From an uncultured bacterium (GTDB taxonomy: Bacteria; Pseudomonadota; Alphaproteobacteria; Sphingomonadales; Sphingomonadaceae): a stretch of 39,842 nucleotides of DNA. Shown here piece after piece: positions 17,359 to 25,919 of the stretch (its first letter is position 1; each line of letters opens with the position of its first letter). Location of the stretch: the NCBI GenBank assembly GCA_903884945.1, contig CAISGR010000201.1, positions 1 to 39,842 of the forward strand. The letters are read 5' to 3'. The notes below the pieces were generated by a model. It saw nothing but the letters and a program-made list of their open reading frames with translations, was not told the origin of the DNA and searched no databases. Both the position numbers and the translations under genes were made by a program.

Positions 17359-18384
17359 ATGACGCGCGCTCCCCTCCGCCTCCGCCTCGACGGCGATGCC
17401 CTTGTCCATAACTGGCGCCACCTCGATGCAATGAGCGGCGCGGCGGCGTGCGGCGCGGCGATCAAGGCGGATGGCTATGGGCTCGGCGCGCTCGCGGTCG
17501 CCACCCGGCTGGCGGCGGCGGGCTGCCGCGATTTCTTCGTCGCCAGCTGGGCCGAGGCCGAGGCGATCGCGCCGCTGCGCCTGTCGGTCTCGGTGCTCCA
17601 CGGCCTGCGCGGCGAGGATATGGAACTGGCCGGCTGGGGCATCGCCCGCCCGGTGCTCAACAGCGCGGCGCAGGTCGCGCGCTGGAAGGCGGCCGGCGGC
17701 GGCGCGTGCGACGTGATGATCGATACCGGCATGAACCGGCTCGGCCTGTCGGTGGACGAGCTCTACCTGCTCGAGGGGCTCGAGATCGGGACGCTGCTCA
17801 GCCATCTCGCCTGCGCCGACGAGGACGTGGCGATGAACGAAGCGCAGCGCGCCGCCTTCGCCGCGCTCGCCGGCCGGACCGGGGCGAAGCGCCTGAGCCT
17901 CGCCAATTCGGCCGGCATCGCGCTCGGCCCGGATTATGCCTTCGATCTCACCCGGCCCGGCCTTGCGCTCTATGGCGGCGTCCCGCGCGGCGAGCTCGCC
18001 GCGATCCGCCAGGTCGTCACGCCGGAGGCGCAGGTCCTGCAGCGCCGCACCGTCCCGGCGGGCCGGTCGATCGGCTATAACGCGATCTGGACGGCGCCCG
18101 CCGCCACCGAGGTGGCGATCCTCAATATCGGCTATGCCGATGGCTATTTCCGCGGCTTCTCCAACACCGGCGGCGCGCTCCACCAGGGCCGGCGCCTGCC
18201 GCTGCTCGGCCGCGTCTCGATGGATCTCGTCGCGATCGATGTCGGCGCGGCGCCCGATCTGGGCGAGGGCGACTGGCTCGCGCTCGATTATGCGCTGCCC
18301 CAGGCGGCGGCGCAGTCGGGCATGTCGCAATATGAGCTGTTGACGAGCCTCGGCCACCGCTTCGATCGCGTGTGGAGCGGCTGA
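17359..18384 (+). CDS. alr: Alanine racemase
   Basis: PLP enzyme interconverting L- and D-alanine, supplying D-alanine for peptidoglycan. The 341-aa protein has the PLP lysine in AIKADGYG (Lys36), 'RPGLALYGG' (about 199-207), the second catalytic Tyr in SIGYNAIW (Tyr240), and 'GRVSMDL' near the active site. It is a little shorter than the usual 355-370 residues. The frame is open upstream to 17194, but that part overlaps the transporter gene, so ATG 17359 is used. Its last codons (RFDRVWSG-stop) are duplicated 5 kb away at 23409-23431, marking a scar. Confidence 0.93.
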   Translation: MTRAPLRLRLDGDALVHNWRHLDAMSGAAACGAAIKADGYGLGALAVATRLAAAGCRDFFVASWAEAEAIAPLRLSVSVLHGLRGEDMELAGWGIARPVLNSAAQVARWKAAGGGACDVMIDTGMNRLGLSVDELYLLEGLEIGTLLSHLACADEDVAMNEAQRAAFAALAGRTGAKRLSLANSAGIALGPDYAFDLTRPGLALYGGVPRGELAAIRQVVTPEAQVLQRRTVPAGRSIGYNAIWTAPAATEVAILNIGYADGYFRGFSNTGGALHQGRRLPLLGRVSMDLVAIDVGAAPDLGEGDWLALDYALPQAAAQSGMSQYELLTSLGHRFDRVWSG

Positions 18385-18400
18385 GCGACCGGGCGCTTCC

Positions 18401-18542
18401 CGTCGCCGTCGCCCTGCGCATCCGGCGTCCGCGGCCGATGGGGCGGCGGCGTCGACCGGAGCAGGGCGGCACCGCAGCGTCGCCCGCAAGCTGAGCCATC
18501 GGCGCGACGGTCGCACGTGACGAGGTGCCCGCACCGAATGAA
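18401..18542 (+). pseudogene. Degenerate remnant of a DUF1801 gene end plus downstream repeat (left arm)
   Basis: This noncoding stretch between alr and the export block aligns with 23908-24034, which covers the last 12 codons of the intact DUF1801 gene and its downstream sequence. Matching blocks include GCCGTCGCCCTG, CGCATCCGGCG, GGCGGGG, GCACCGCAG, CCATCGGCGC and GGTCGCACGTGACG. The left copy has a 2-base deletion that shifts the DUF1801 frame and an extra 16-17 bases around 18450-18466. Together with 18362-18392 (matching 23409-23439) it looks like the 23409-24034 locus from which the DUF1801 body was deleted. Confidence 0.75.
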
Positions 18543-18550
18543 CTCATCCG

Positions 18551-19768
18551 CTACTGCCCGGCGGCCCGTGCGCGGACCCTCACCCCTTCGGCCACCTTGT
18601 CGCCGGGGTGGAGGATCACGCGGTCTCCAGGCGTGAGGCCCCGCACCACCTGGGCCCATTGGTCGTTCATCCGCCCCAGCCTGACCGTCGCCGCGCGTGC
18701 GCGCTCATCGGCGTCGACGCGAAACACCTGCCAGTCCGTACCGCTGCGAAACAGGGCGCTGGTCGGAACGCGCATCACGTCGGGCGCTGACCAGGTCTCG
18801 ATCCGTACCGTCGCGCGGAAGCCATGGCCCAGGCGCGCCCAGGCCGCGCGCGATTCGGTGAAGTCGATGACGACGTTGACGCGCTGCTCCTCGACACCCA
18901 GCGCCGAGATCTTGAGAAAGCCATAGGGCTCGACCAGCCGGACGCGACCCCTGAGCGGGCGCTCGCCGCCCCAGTCTTCGATCGACACCGCCGCGCCCGG
19001 GCGGACCTGCACGGCATCGGAGGAGAGCAGGTCGGTGACCATTTCCATCCGCTCGGGATCGCCCACCGCCACCAGCGGCGTTCCCGCCGCGACCGGGCGC
19101 TCGCTTTCCTGCGGCACGGTCATGACATAGCCCGAGACCGGCGATCGCACGTCGACCACACCCCGTCCCTTGCCCGCCATGTCCGGCGTGATCAGCCCGG
19201 CCCGCGCCGCTCGCACGCTTTCCCGTGCGGCGCGCTCGGCCTCGATCGCGGAGCGGACCCCGGCGTGCGCACGGTCGCGGGCGGCGCGGGCTTCATCGAA
19301 CGCCGCGCGTGTCGCGAACCCGCGCTGATGCAGCGTCGTGACCCGCACGAGCTGGCGATCGGCCAGAACCAGCGCGGCCTGCGCTTCGTCGATCTGCGCG
19401 CGCGCCGCCTGGCTCTGCGCCTGGAGCGTGCGGATATTGGCCTCGATCTGCGCGACGGTCCGCGCATCGAGCGGCCCCGGCGCGGCCGCCTGGATGCGCG
19501 CGAGCACTGTCTCGCCGGCGATCACGCGCGCCCCGGGCTTGAGCGGCACGCGCAGCAGTTCGCCGGTGATCGGCGCCGCAACCAGATAGAGATCGCGCAC
19601 GCGCGTCTCGGCGAGATCGTTGACGGTGACGGCGAGCGGCCCGCGCGTCACGACGCCGGTCTCGACCTCGACTGCAGGCGTACGCGTCGCGACGAAGATT
19701 GCGGCCAGGAGCACCAGCGCGATCAGTCCGGCGATGAGCCGCGGTCCGGTGATGAGCTTCTTCGCCAT
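18551..19768 (-). CDS. HlyD/MacA-type membrane fusion protein
   Basis: 405-aa periplasmic adaptor of an ABC export system. One N-terminal membrane helix (about residues 10-27), then the barrel-sandwich half 'APITGELLRVPLKPGARVIAGETVLARI' and a helical hairpin (about 95-195, rich in Ala/Gln/Arg repeats). The returning lipoyl half is 'VRSPVSGYVMTVPQESERPVAAGTPLVAVGD', followed by a beta-barrel domain. The frame is open 61 codons further upstream, but that segment overlaps the permease gene and is Arg/His-rich, so ATG 19768 is used. It lies 2 bases after the permease stop and so is co-transcribed with permease and ATPase. The cargo is unknown. Confidence 0.9.
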   Translation of the reverse strand: MAKKLITGPRLIAGLIALVLLAAIFVATRTPAVEVETGVVTRGPLAVTVNDLAETRVRDLYLVAAPITGELLRVPLKPGARVIAGETVLARIQAAAPGPLDARTVAQIEANIRTLQAQSQAARAQIDEAQAALVLADRQLVRVTTLHQRGFATRAAFDEARAARDRAHAGVRSAIEAERAARESVRAARAGLITPDMAGKGRGVVDVRSPVSGYVMTVPQESERPVAAGTPLVAVGDPERMEMVTDLLSSDAVQVRPGAAVSIEDWGGERPLRGRVRLVEPYGFLKISALGVEEQRVNVVIDFTESRAAWARLGHGFRATVRIETWSAPDVMRVPTSALFRSGTDWQVFRVDADERARAATVRLGRMNDQWAQVVRGLTPGDRVILHPGDKVAEGVRVRARAAGQ

Positions 19769-19770
19769 GG

Positions 19771-22146
19771 CTATTCCCTGGTCTTGAGCGCGCGCACGAG
19801 ATCGAGCCGGTCGACGCGGCGATGGATGAGGAACGCGGTACCGACCGCCGCAGCGGTGACGACGAGCACACCCTGGCCGAACACCTGCGTATCGATGACG
19901 AAGGGGATGGTGAACAGGTCGCTGTTGAAGCGGCTGCTGAGATAACGCCAAAGCCCGATCCCGCCGAGGATGCCGAGGGGCAGCGACAGGATCACCAGCA
20001 GCGCCTGTTCGCCGAGCAGGATGAAGGCCACTTCGCTGCGCCGGAACCCGAGCACGCGCAGCGACGCGAGATCGCGCGCCTGTTCGGAAAGGCTGATGCG
20101 CGCACTGTTATAGACCACGCCCGCCACCACCAGCATCGCAAGCCCGCTGTAGAACAACGTCATCCTGCCGATATTCTCCTTGATCGTACCGCGGATCGAA
20201 CGGAGCGCCGAGGCATTGGTGCTGATCCCCGCGACCATCGGGCTTTCCTTCAGCCGCTCCTGGATGCGCGGCAGCTGTTGCGCATCGACTGCCAGATAGG
20301 CACCGGACAGGACGTTGCCCTCGCGCATCAGCCGATTGAGCGCCGCCCGATCGAGCGTGGCACTCGCGCCGAACGGGCTGTCGAGCACGCCCACCACCGG
20401 CAGGCGCAGCAGCGGCTGTTCGCCCTCGGTCACACGCGCCTCGATCATGCCGCCGCGCCCGACGCCGAGCGTCTGCGCCATGCGGCCCGAAACCAGCGCC
20501 CCCATCGGCGGCGGTGCCAACGCATTGCCCTCGATGTCGATCACCCGCTCCAGATCGCCGCCGGTTTCGACTCCCGACAGCCCCTCGCGCATCATGCGGT
20601 GCCCCGCGCGGATGCGCGCCTCCGTGGTGCGGAACGGCTGGACGGCGATAACGCCGGGAATGCGTTCGAGTTCGTGCAGGGCGCGGGCGTCGCGCGGCTC
20701 GGCGAAGGTCACCACCAGGTCCGCGCGGTTCGCGCCGCCGAAGCCGAGCCCGATCATGCGCTCGACACTGGCCGGCGCGCTTTCGGTTGCGACATAGAGC
20801 GCGAGCGCTGCGGCGAGCCCCAATATCGTCAGCCCGCTGCGAACCGGCCGACGCAGCAGCCCGCGCAGGATGATGCGCGAAGGCTCGTCGGGGCCGAGCG
20901 CACTGGCGATGCCGGCGACCAGCCGGCCTGAATAATCGGGGGGTGCCGGCGGACGCATCGCCTCGGCGGGCGATAGCCGTGCGGATCGCCATACCGCGGT
21001 CGCGGCGCCGAGCATCACCGGTACCAGCGTCGACGCCGCAGCGATCAGATAGACGTCCGCGCCCGCGCGGAACGAGAGGAACGGGAAGGAATAGAAGTGC
21101 TGATAGACCCCGGCGAGCGCCCGGCCGAGCCAGACCCCGAGCGCCGTTCCCAGCGCCAGGCCGCCGAGCGACAGCAGCAGCGCGAGCTGGACATAATGGA
21201 GCATGATCGCGTGGCCCGGAAAGCCGAACGCCTTGAGCAGCCCGATGATCTCGCGCTCGGTATCCACCAGCCGGGCGAGCACGATGTTGAGCAGGAAGGC
21301 GGCAATCAGCAGGAATACCGGCGGCAGCACCGCCGCCATGGTTCGCAGCTGGTCGATCTCGCTCGAGATGAACCGGTCCGAGATCTGCTGCTTTCGCGTA
21401 TAGGCGCCGACCCCGCCATAGGGCGCCAGCAGGATATCGAGCCTGCGCACCACTTCCTCGGGCGCGGCGCCGGGGGCGAGGCGGACGAGCACGTCGTTGA
21501 ACGCCTGCTTGCGGTCGAGCGCGGCGGCGAGCGGCTCGCGCTCCATCCACAAGATGCCGTAGCGCGCGTTGTCGGGGACGATCTGTCCCGGTGCCAGCGC
21601 GTAGATATATTCGGGCGACAGGACCGTGCCGACCAGCCGCAGCTCGACCTGCTTGCCATAGATCACCGCCTTGATCCGGTCGCCGAGCGCCAGCCCCGCC
21701 GCCTGGGCGAAGGGCTCGCTCGCGACGACCTCGTTCGCGTTGCCGCCTTCCGGCAGGCGGCCGCTGCGCAGCACCAGCCGGTTGAGCGCGGATCCTCCCG
21801 CAGGCGGCATCGAATGGACGCGCGCCGAGACCGGTTCGGCCACATGCGCGACGTCGAGCGTGGCGCGCGCGCTGACGCGGCTGTCGGCGGCGGCAACGCC
21901 GGGGATGCGGCGTACCTGCGCCATCACCTGCTCGGGTGCGCGGATCAGCGGCGCGAACACGTCAGCGAAGCGATACTGGTCGTAATAGTCGGCCCGCGTC
22001 GCTTCGAGCGATCGGATCAGCCCCGCCGCCATCACCACGGTGCCCACGCCCGCGGCGATCACCAGCGCGATCGCCATGGACTGCGCGCGCAGCCGCCACA
22101 GGTCGCGCAGCAGCTTGATCGTCAGGGTCGAGCGGAACCGCCTCAC
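19771..22146 (-). CDS. FtsX/MacB-type ABC transporter permease, double domain
   Basis: 791-aa permease with two FtsX-type modules. A helix near residues 25-45 is followed by a large periplasmic MacB-like domain, three helices around 265-375, a further helix near 435-455, a second periplasmic domain, and a final trio around 670-780. Segments such as '[27 protein letters not shown]' and '[33 protein letters not shown]' are the two characteristic coupling regions. Its ATG overlaps the ATPase stop codon (ATGA-type overlap). With the adaptor and ATPase it would form a tripartite export or lipid/lipoprotein-handling machine; an outer-membrane partner is not in the window. Confidence 0.92.
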   Translation of the reverse strand: MRRFRSTLTIKLLRDLWRLRAQSMAIALVIAAGVGTVVMAAGLIRSLEATRADYYDQYRFADVFAPLIRAPEQVMAQVRRIPGVAAADSRVSARATLDVAHVAEPVSARVHSMPPAGGSALNRLVLRSGRLPEGGNANEVVASEPFAQAAGLALGDRIKAVIYGKQVELRLVGTVLSPEYIYALAPGQIVPDNARYGILWMEREPLAAALDRKQAFNDVLVRLAPGAAPEEVVRRLDILLAPYGGVGAYTRKQQISDRFISSEIDQLRTMAAVLPPVFLLIAAFLLNIVLARLVDTEREIIGLLKAFGFPGHAIMLHYVQLALLLSLGGLALGTALGVWLGRALAGVYQHFYSFPFLSFRAGADVYLIAAASTLVPVMLGAATAVWRSARLSPAEAMRPPAPPDYSGRLVAGIASALGPDEPSRIILRGLLRRPVRSGLTILGLAAALALYVATESAPASVERMIGLGFGGANRADLVVTFAEPRDARALHELERIPGVIAVQPFRTTEARIRAGHRMMREGLSGVETGGDLERVIDIEGNALAPPPMGALVSGRMAQTLGVGRGGMIEARVTEGEQPLLRLPVVGVLDSPFGASATLDRAALNRLMREGNVLSGAYLAVDAQQLPRIQERLKESPMVAGISTNASALRSIRGTIKENIGRMTLFYSGLAMLVVAGVVYNSARISLSEQARDLASLRVLGFRRSEVAFILLGEQALLVILSLPLGILGGIGLWRYLSSRFNSDLFTIPFVIDTQVFGQGVLVVTAAAVGTAFLIHRRVDRLDLVRALKTRE

Positions 22147-22898
22147 CAGCTCAGCTCCATCGGCGCGACCCGCGTCGCATTGTGCCGATGCCCGGTGATG
22201 CGCCCGTCGCCGAACAGCATGACTTCATCGGCCATGCCGGCGATCACCGCATTGTGGGTGATGACGAAGGTGGTGGTGCCGAGCTCGCGGTTGACCTGAT
22301 CGAGCGCGGCGAGGACGCGCGTGCCCGTGTAGCTGTCGAGCGCCCCGGTGGGCTCGTCGCACAACAGTACCTTTGGCCGCTTGGCGATGGCGCGGGCGAT
22401 CGCGACGCGCTGCTGCTCGCCGCCGGAAAGCTGCGCGGGGAAATGGTCGAGCCGCTCCTCGAGCCCGACCAGCGCCAGCGCTTCGGCCGGGTCCATCGGA
22501 TCGTCGGAAATCTCGGTGATCAGCGAGACGTTCTCGCGTGCGGTCAGCGACGCGACGAGATTGTAGAACTGGAAGACGAAGCCCACGCTGCGCCGGCGAT
22601 ATTCGGTGAGCGCGTCGTCGTCGAACCGCGTGATGTCGCGGTCATAAAACCAGGCGTGCCCGCCGCTGGCATGATCGAGCCCGCCGAGGATGTTGAGCAG
22701 GGTCGACTTGCCCGACCCCGACGGGCCGAGCAGCACGAGCATCTCGCCCTCGGCGATATCGAAATCGACGCCGCGCAACGCGTGGACGGCATTCTCGCCC
22801 TCGCCATAGACCTTGGTCAGCGCCTCGGCACGATAGATGATCGGGCGCCCGCGGTGCGAGTCCGGCATGGGGGACGGGGATTCCGAAGGAGGCGTCAC
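22143..22898 (-). CDS. ABC transporter ATPase, LolD/MacB type
   Basis: 251-aa ATPase with Walker [10 protein letters not shown]-loop (FVFQFYNL), signature [14 protein letters not shown], Walker [13 protein letters not shown] and H-loop (VITHN). The 'VFQFYNLV' and 'SGGEQQR' patterns fit the LolD/MacB/FtsE group that pairs with FtsX-type permeases. The longest start is GTG at 22898; an ATG at 22868 (MPDSHRG) begins closer to the first conserved strand and may be the true start, as neither has a strong ribosome site. First gene of the three-gene export operon inside the inserted block. Confidence 0.92.
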   Translation of the reverse strand: MTPPSESPSPMPDSHRGRPIIYRAEALTKVYGEGENAVHALRGVDFDIAEGEMLVLLGPSGSGKSTLLNILGGLDHASGGHAWFYDRDITRFDDDALTEYRRRSVGFVFQFYNLVASLTARENVSLITEISDDPMDPAEALALVGLEERLDHFPAQLSGGEQQRVAIARAIAKRPKVLLCDEPTGALDSYTGTRVLAALDQVNRELGTTTFVITHNAVIAGMADEVMLFGDGRITGHRHNATRVAPMELSW

Positions 22899-22967
22899 GC
22901 CCGCGTCTTGTTCGCTCGGGGCGCGGCTGCCGGATAGCGCGCCCGGCTGGCTTGGCGGGCGGCGCGG

Positions 22968-23372
22968 TCAGGCAAGCTCAAGCGCCTCGCACGAAGTGAT
23001 TTCATAGGTGAGCGCTGCACCGTCGGGCTCGGTGACGGTGACAAATTCACCCACCCGCAGCGGATGCGCTTCGACATGGAACAGCGGCTCGCCCCCGCCG
23101 CGACCGCCACCGGAGAACACCCAGCCGCCCGCTTTGGGGATCAGATAGCCGCGTGTCTCAGGCTGATCGGGTTGCGAGCGCACCACCGTGGCGCGCGCCG
23201 GCGCAGAGCGAACGGCATCGGCATCGACGATCTGCAGCGGGTCGAGCGGCACGCGCAGCACCAGATAATGCGCCCGCGATCCTTCCGGGAAGGCGCGCGT
23301 CCGTGCGAGATCGAGGCGGATCATATACCAGCTCATCCACACGACTTCGCGCGCGCCGGACAAGAACGCCAT
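22968..23372 (-). CDS. Hypothetical protein, 122-134 aa
   Basis: I do not recognise a named family, though the 'MIRLDLARTRAFPEGS' opening, 'GYLIPKAGGWVF' centre and 'HPLRVGEFVTVTEPDGAALTYEI' end resemble short conserved hypothetical proteins of sphingomonads. The C-terminal part looks like a small beta-barrel. Starts at 23372 (134 aa, AGGT upstream) or ATG 23336 (122 aa) are possible. It lies at the right end of the inserted block, 69 bases ahead of the export operon and on the same strand, so it may be its leading gene. Confidence 0.65.
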   Translation of the reverse strand: MAFLSGAREVVWMSWYMIRLDLARTRAFPEGSRAHYLVLRVPLDPLQIVDADAVRSAPARATVVRSQPDQPETRGYLIPKAGGWVFSGGGRGGGEPLFHVEAHPLRVGEFVTVTEPDGAALTYEITSCEALELA

Positions 23373-23408
23373 GCGTGATGATACCTAGCCGAAACGACAC
23401 CCTTCGCG

Positions 23409-23431
23409 TCGATCGCGTGTGGAGCGCCTGA
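23409..23431 (+). pseudogene. Duplicated alanine racemase 3' end
   Basis: The bases 23409-23439 match 18362-18392 with 29 of 31 identical, covering the last codons of alr and the first bases after its stop. Read in frame it gives RVDRVWSA-stop against RFDRVWSG-stop in the real gene. Similarity ends at about 23408 on the left, marking the right border of the inserted export block. Confidence 0.78.
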
Positions 23432-23548
23432 GCGTCCGGACTTTCCCCGCTACGCAGGGCGTCGTAAAAGCCGGGCCGTACCGTGCACGGGCGGCGGCAT
23501 CGCCACCCGGTGCGGCGCGCGGGAAACGGAGAGCGGGAGCAAGGAACC

Positions 23549-23947
23549 ATGGTCGGCAGCGGGTCGCAGGATGAAGCGTCGCCATCCCGGCTGATTGACG
23601 CACGGATCGCCGAACTCGGCGACTGGCGGGGCGAGATGCTCGCCCGCCTCCGCGCGTTGGTCCTCCAGGCCGATCCCGAGATGGTCGAGGAGTGGAAATG
23701 GCGGGGAGTGCCGGTCTGGTATCGGCACGGCATGGTCTGCACCGGCGAGACCTACCGGAAGGTCGTGAAGATGACCTTCGCGAAGGGCGCGGCGCTCGAC
23801 GATCCCGCGGGACTCTTCAACGCCAGCCTGGACGGCAACACCCGCCGCGCGATCGATTTCCACGAAGGCGACGAGATCGACGCGACCGCCCTCACGGCCC
23901 TGATCCGCGCCGCCGTCGCCCTGAACGCATCCGGCGGCCGCGGCTGA
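23549..23947 (+). CDS. DUF1801-domain protein
   Basis: 132-aa soluble protein of the DUF1801 (YdhG-like) type: 'LRALVLQADPEMVEEWKWRGVPVWYRHGMVCTGETYRKVVKMTFAKGAAL' is the characteristic core, followed by 'RRAIDFHEGDEIDATALTALIRAAVAL'. The biochemical function of the family is unknown. ATG 23549 has a GGAGCAAGGA ribosome site; an earlier in-frame ATG at 23483 adds an Arg/His-rich leader and is rejected. The last codons and downstream sequence are duplicated in degenerate form at 18401-18542. Ancestrally this gene probably followed alr directly. Confidence 0.88.
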   Translation: MVGSGSQDEASPSRLIDARIAELGDWRGEMLARLRALVLQADPEMVEEWKWRGVPVWYRHGMVCTGETYRKVVKMTFAKGAALDDPAGLFNASLDGNTRRAIDFHEGDEIDATALTALIRAAVALNASGGRG

Positions 23948-24034
23948 CGGGGCGGGGGGCTGCACCGCAGCTTCGCGGGCACGCGGAACCATCGGCGCAA
24001 TGGTCGCACGTGACGGCGTGCGCGCATCGAATGA
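23908..24034 (+). repeat. Right arm of the export-block flanking repeat
   Basis: Covers the last codons of the DUF1801 gene and about 87 bases downstream. It aligns with 18401-18542 over its full length with scattered substitutions and two gaps, including identical blocks CCATCGGCGC and GGTCGCACGTGACG. It ends 14 bases before the next start codon. The left copy ends within about 10 bases of the export operon's last stop codon. Confidence 0.75.
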
Positions 24035-24048
24035 GATAAAGGTCTCGC

Positions 24049-24411
24049 ATGCGTTCGACGCTCGAATCCTTCGCGGCGCCCGCGCCATATCGGCGCGCAT
24101 CGATCCTGCTGCTGCTTGCGTCATTCGGTCTGCCCATCGCTATCGCGCTGCTTGGCGGACCTGACTGGCTGGGTTTTCTCACCGGTGCGCCGGCATATCT
24201 TCTGCTGATCGTGCTGACCTACCGGCGCCTCCGGGATGGGGCGCTCTCCGGAGGATGGATCGCCCTGATGGTTTTCGCTTTCAACTTCGGCCCCTCATTG
24301 GATGGGCCGGGGCCGATTACCTTTTACCTCGGGAACATGCTCAACCTCGTTCCCATCATTCTCGCATGGATCGTGCCCGCGAACTTCGGAGCGAACCCGG
24401 AACCGGCGTAA
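24049..24411 (+). CDS. Small membrane protein, 120 aa
   Basis: Unrecognised integral membrane protein with about four hydrophobic helices (roughly 18-36, 41-58, 68-80 and 93-110) joined by short loops; charged residues (TYRRLRDG) sit after helix two. ATG 24049 is preceded by GATAAAGG as a possible ribosome site. It follows the DUF1801 gene by 101 bases on the same strand. No function is proposed. Confidence 0.6.
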   Translation: MRSTLESFAAPAPYRRASILLLLASFGLPIAIALLGGPDWLGFLTGAPAYLLLIVLTYRRLRDGALSGGWIALMVFAFNFGPSLDGPGPITFYLGNMLNLVPIILAWIVPANFGANPEPA

Positions 24412-24701
24412 GGCCTCAATTACGCAACGTCACCGCAATTGATTTCAGTGACATGGCGTATCAGCCGCCTTCTGGTTCGGCCCGCGCCGCCTGGGCGCAA
24501 GGGGCCGGCCGGTTTGGCGCTCGATCGCCGCGACCCATGTCGGGCCTTCGGTGCCAGCTTACGAATCAAGCGCCGCGAACGGCGACTCCGGATCAACCCG
24601 ACATTCCGATGACGTGTAACTCTCTTTGTCAGCGGCATATGAGGGTGGGCGGCAGATCGCTTTTAGCGCGCCGAGGGCGAAGCCCCGTACGAGCCAAGGC
24701 C
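24412..24701. other. Noncoding spacer with left copy of a Fic-flanking repeat
   Basis: No intact gene is seen. CCTCAATTACGCAACGTCACCG at 24414-24435 is the reverse complement (21 of 22) of 25923-25944 on the other side of the Fic gene. A second stretch at about 24493-24555 matches 25953-26017 in direct orientation (shared blocks CCGGTTTGG, GCTCGATCG and GCGACCCAT). Read on the minus strand both copies encode WVAAIE-x-QTGR-x-LAP, so they look like remnants of the same unidentified coding sequence. Confidence 0.6.
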
Positions 24702-25844
24702 CTAAATCTCCAGTGTCGTATCGCCGCCCGACAGAACTGGATCGTCCAGATTGAGCGCGTAGCGCGTCGATTTCAGGGTGCCGGTCGCGGCCAGCACTCC
24801 CTTTTCGACAAGGTCTGCCAGATCGCGGGTCGTGGTCGCGCGTGACGCGCCTGTGATGCTGATATAGTTCGCGGCGCTCAGGCCGCCCGTGAAGCCGTCC
24901 AATCCCTCGCGGAACATACGCGCGACGGCGCGCGCCTGCCGTTCGTTGAGCTGGTCGCGCACGCGGTCATAGAGCTTCGTCTTGGCGACCAGGAAATCGA
25001 TGAGACGCTGCGCATGCGCCTGGGCGGCGAGGGAAATCTGCGCAAAATACGTCAGCCAGCCCGCTACAGCCATGTGCTTGTTGTTGGCTTCGAGGACATC
25101 GTAATAGCGGGCGCGCTTGCGTAGGATCACGTGCGAGAGGGCAAGCACGCTTGGCTGACCGATCGCCTGCGCCAGAACTTTCTCGGCGAGCGCCCGTGCG
25201 ATCCGCCCATTGCCGTCCTCATAGGGATGGATGCTCACAAAATGGAGATGGGCGAGCCCGGCGCGGGTCAGCGCGGGCAGGGAATGCGCGCCATCTGGCG
25301 CGCTGTCTGCGAACCAGGTGAGAAAGGCATCCATTTCCTGCGGCACGGCGTCGGAGGGTGGTGCTTCGAAATGAACCTTGGGCTTGTGCAGATAGCCGGA
25401 AACGACCTGCATCGGCGTCGCGTGCGTGCGATAGGCGCCGATCTGCTTCAGATCGGTGCGGCCATTGGCGATCATGCGGTGCCAGCGGTGCAGGGTCTCG
25501 TGCGAAAGGGGCTCTGCGAAGCCGCGATAGAGATCGACCACCATCTCCGCGATACCGGCCTCGGCGGGCGGAATGCGGCGCTGATCGGCCTGCAAGCCGA
25601 AGTGGCGGCGCAAAGAGGATTGGACGCTTTCGCGGTCGAGCAGTTCGCCCTCGATCTCGGAGGTCTTGAGCGCCTCACCGGTCATCATGTCGATCAGGAT
25701 CGCGATGCGATCGTCCCTGTCGACATGCTTGATAGAGCCGATCCGCTCGCCGGCGTTTTGCAGGAAGCGCGCTTCCAACGCAGCCAGCTCTGCTGCGTCC
25801 CAGCGAAAATGCGGCCAATCCGGTTGCTGCCAATTCCAAGTCAT
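24702..25844 (-). CDS. Fic family protein (AMPylase type) with C-terminal winged helix
   Basis: 380-aa Fic protein. Such proteins transfer AMP (or another nucleotide moiety) to hydroxyl side chains of targets. The N-terminus (MTWNWQQPDWPHFRWD) matches the DUF4172 extension common in this group. The inhibitory helix motif [S/T]xxxE[G/N] is present as TSEIEG (residues 61-66), making this a class II, self-inhibited Fic. The catalytic loop HPYEDGNGRIAR (206-217) has the essential His and all canonical positions. Residues about 320-365 (ISITGASRATTTRDLADLVEKGVLAATG) form a winged helix. The gene is monocistronic, with an AT-rich palindrome between its start and flanking repeat. No separate antitoxin is needed for class II. 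The target is unknown. Confidence 0.94.
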   Translation of the reverse strand: MTWNWQQPDWPHFRWDAAELAALEARFLQNAGERIGSIKHVDRDDRIAILIDMMTGEALKTSEIEGELLDRESVQSSLRRHFGLQADQRRIPPAEAGIAEMVVDLYRGFAEPLSHETLHRWHRMIANGRTDLKQIGAYRTHATPMQVVSGYLHKPKVHFEAPPSDAVPQEMDAFLTWFADSAPDGAHSLPALTRAGLAHLHFVSIHPYEDGNGRIARALAEKVLAQAIGQPSVLALSHVILRKRARYYDVLEANNKHMAVAGWLTYFAQISLAAQAHAQRLIDFLVAKTKLYDRVRDQLNERQARAVARMFREGLDGFTGGLSAANYISITGASRATTTRDLADLVEKGVLAATGTLKSTRYALNLDDPVLSGGDTTLEI

Positions 25845-25861
25845 AAGGGTAAGAAACCTCT

Positions 25862-25919
25862 TTATAGCTCATAATGTGGCATATTATGAGCTATAAGGCG
25901 AGCGCCTATAACTCACATC
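25862..25919 (-). promoter_or_regulatory. Palindromic operator in the fic promoter
   Basis: TTATAGCTCATAAT (25862-25875) and its perfect reverse complement ATTATGAGCTATAA (25883-25896) are separated by 7 bases. A third, degenerate half-site, TATAACTCACAT (25908-25919), repeats the left arm's orientation. The palindrome lies 18-52 bases upstream of the fic start codon and contains -10-like hexamers (CATAAT, TATAAA) on the minus strand, so a bound protein would block the promoter. The winged helix in the Fic protein itself is a candidate ligand; that is inference. Confidence 0.8.

Noticed and set aside
15483..17465. A 660-codon minus-strand open frame
   Set aside because: Antisense to the MHS transporter with its conserved motifs; the translation is low-complexity and charged.
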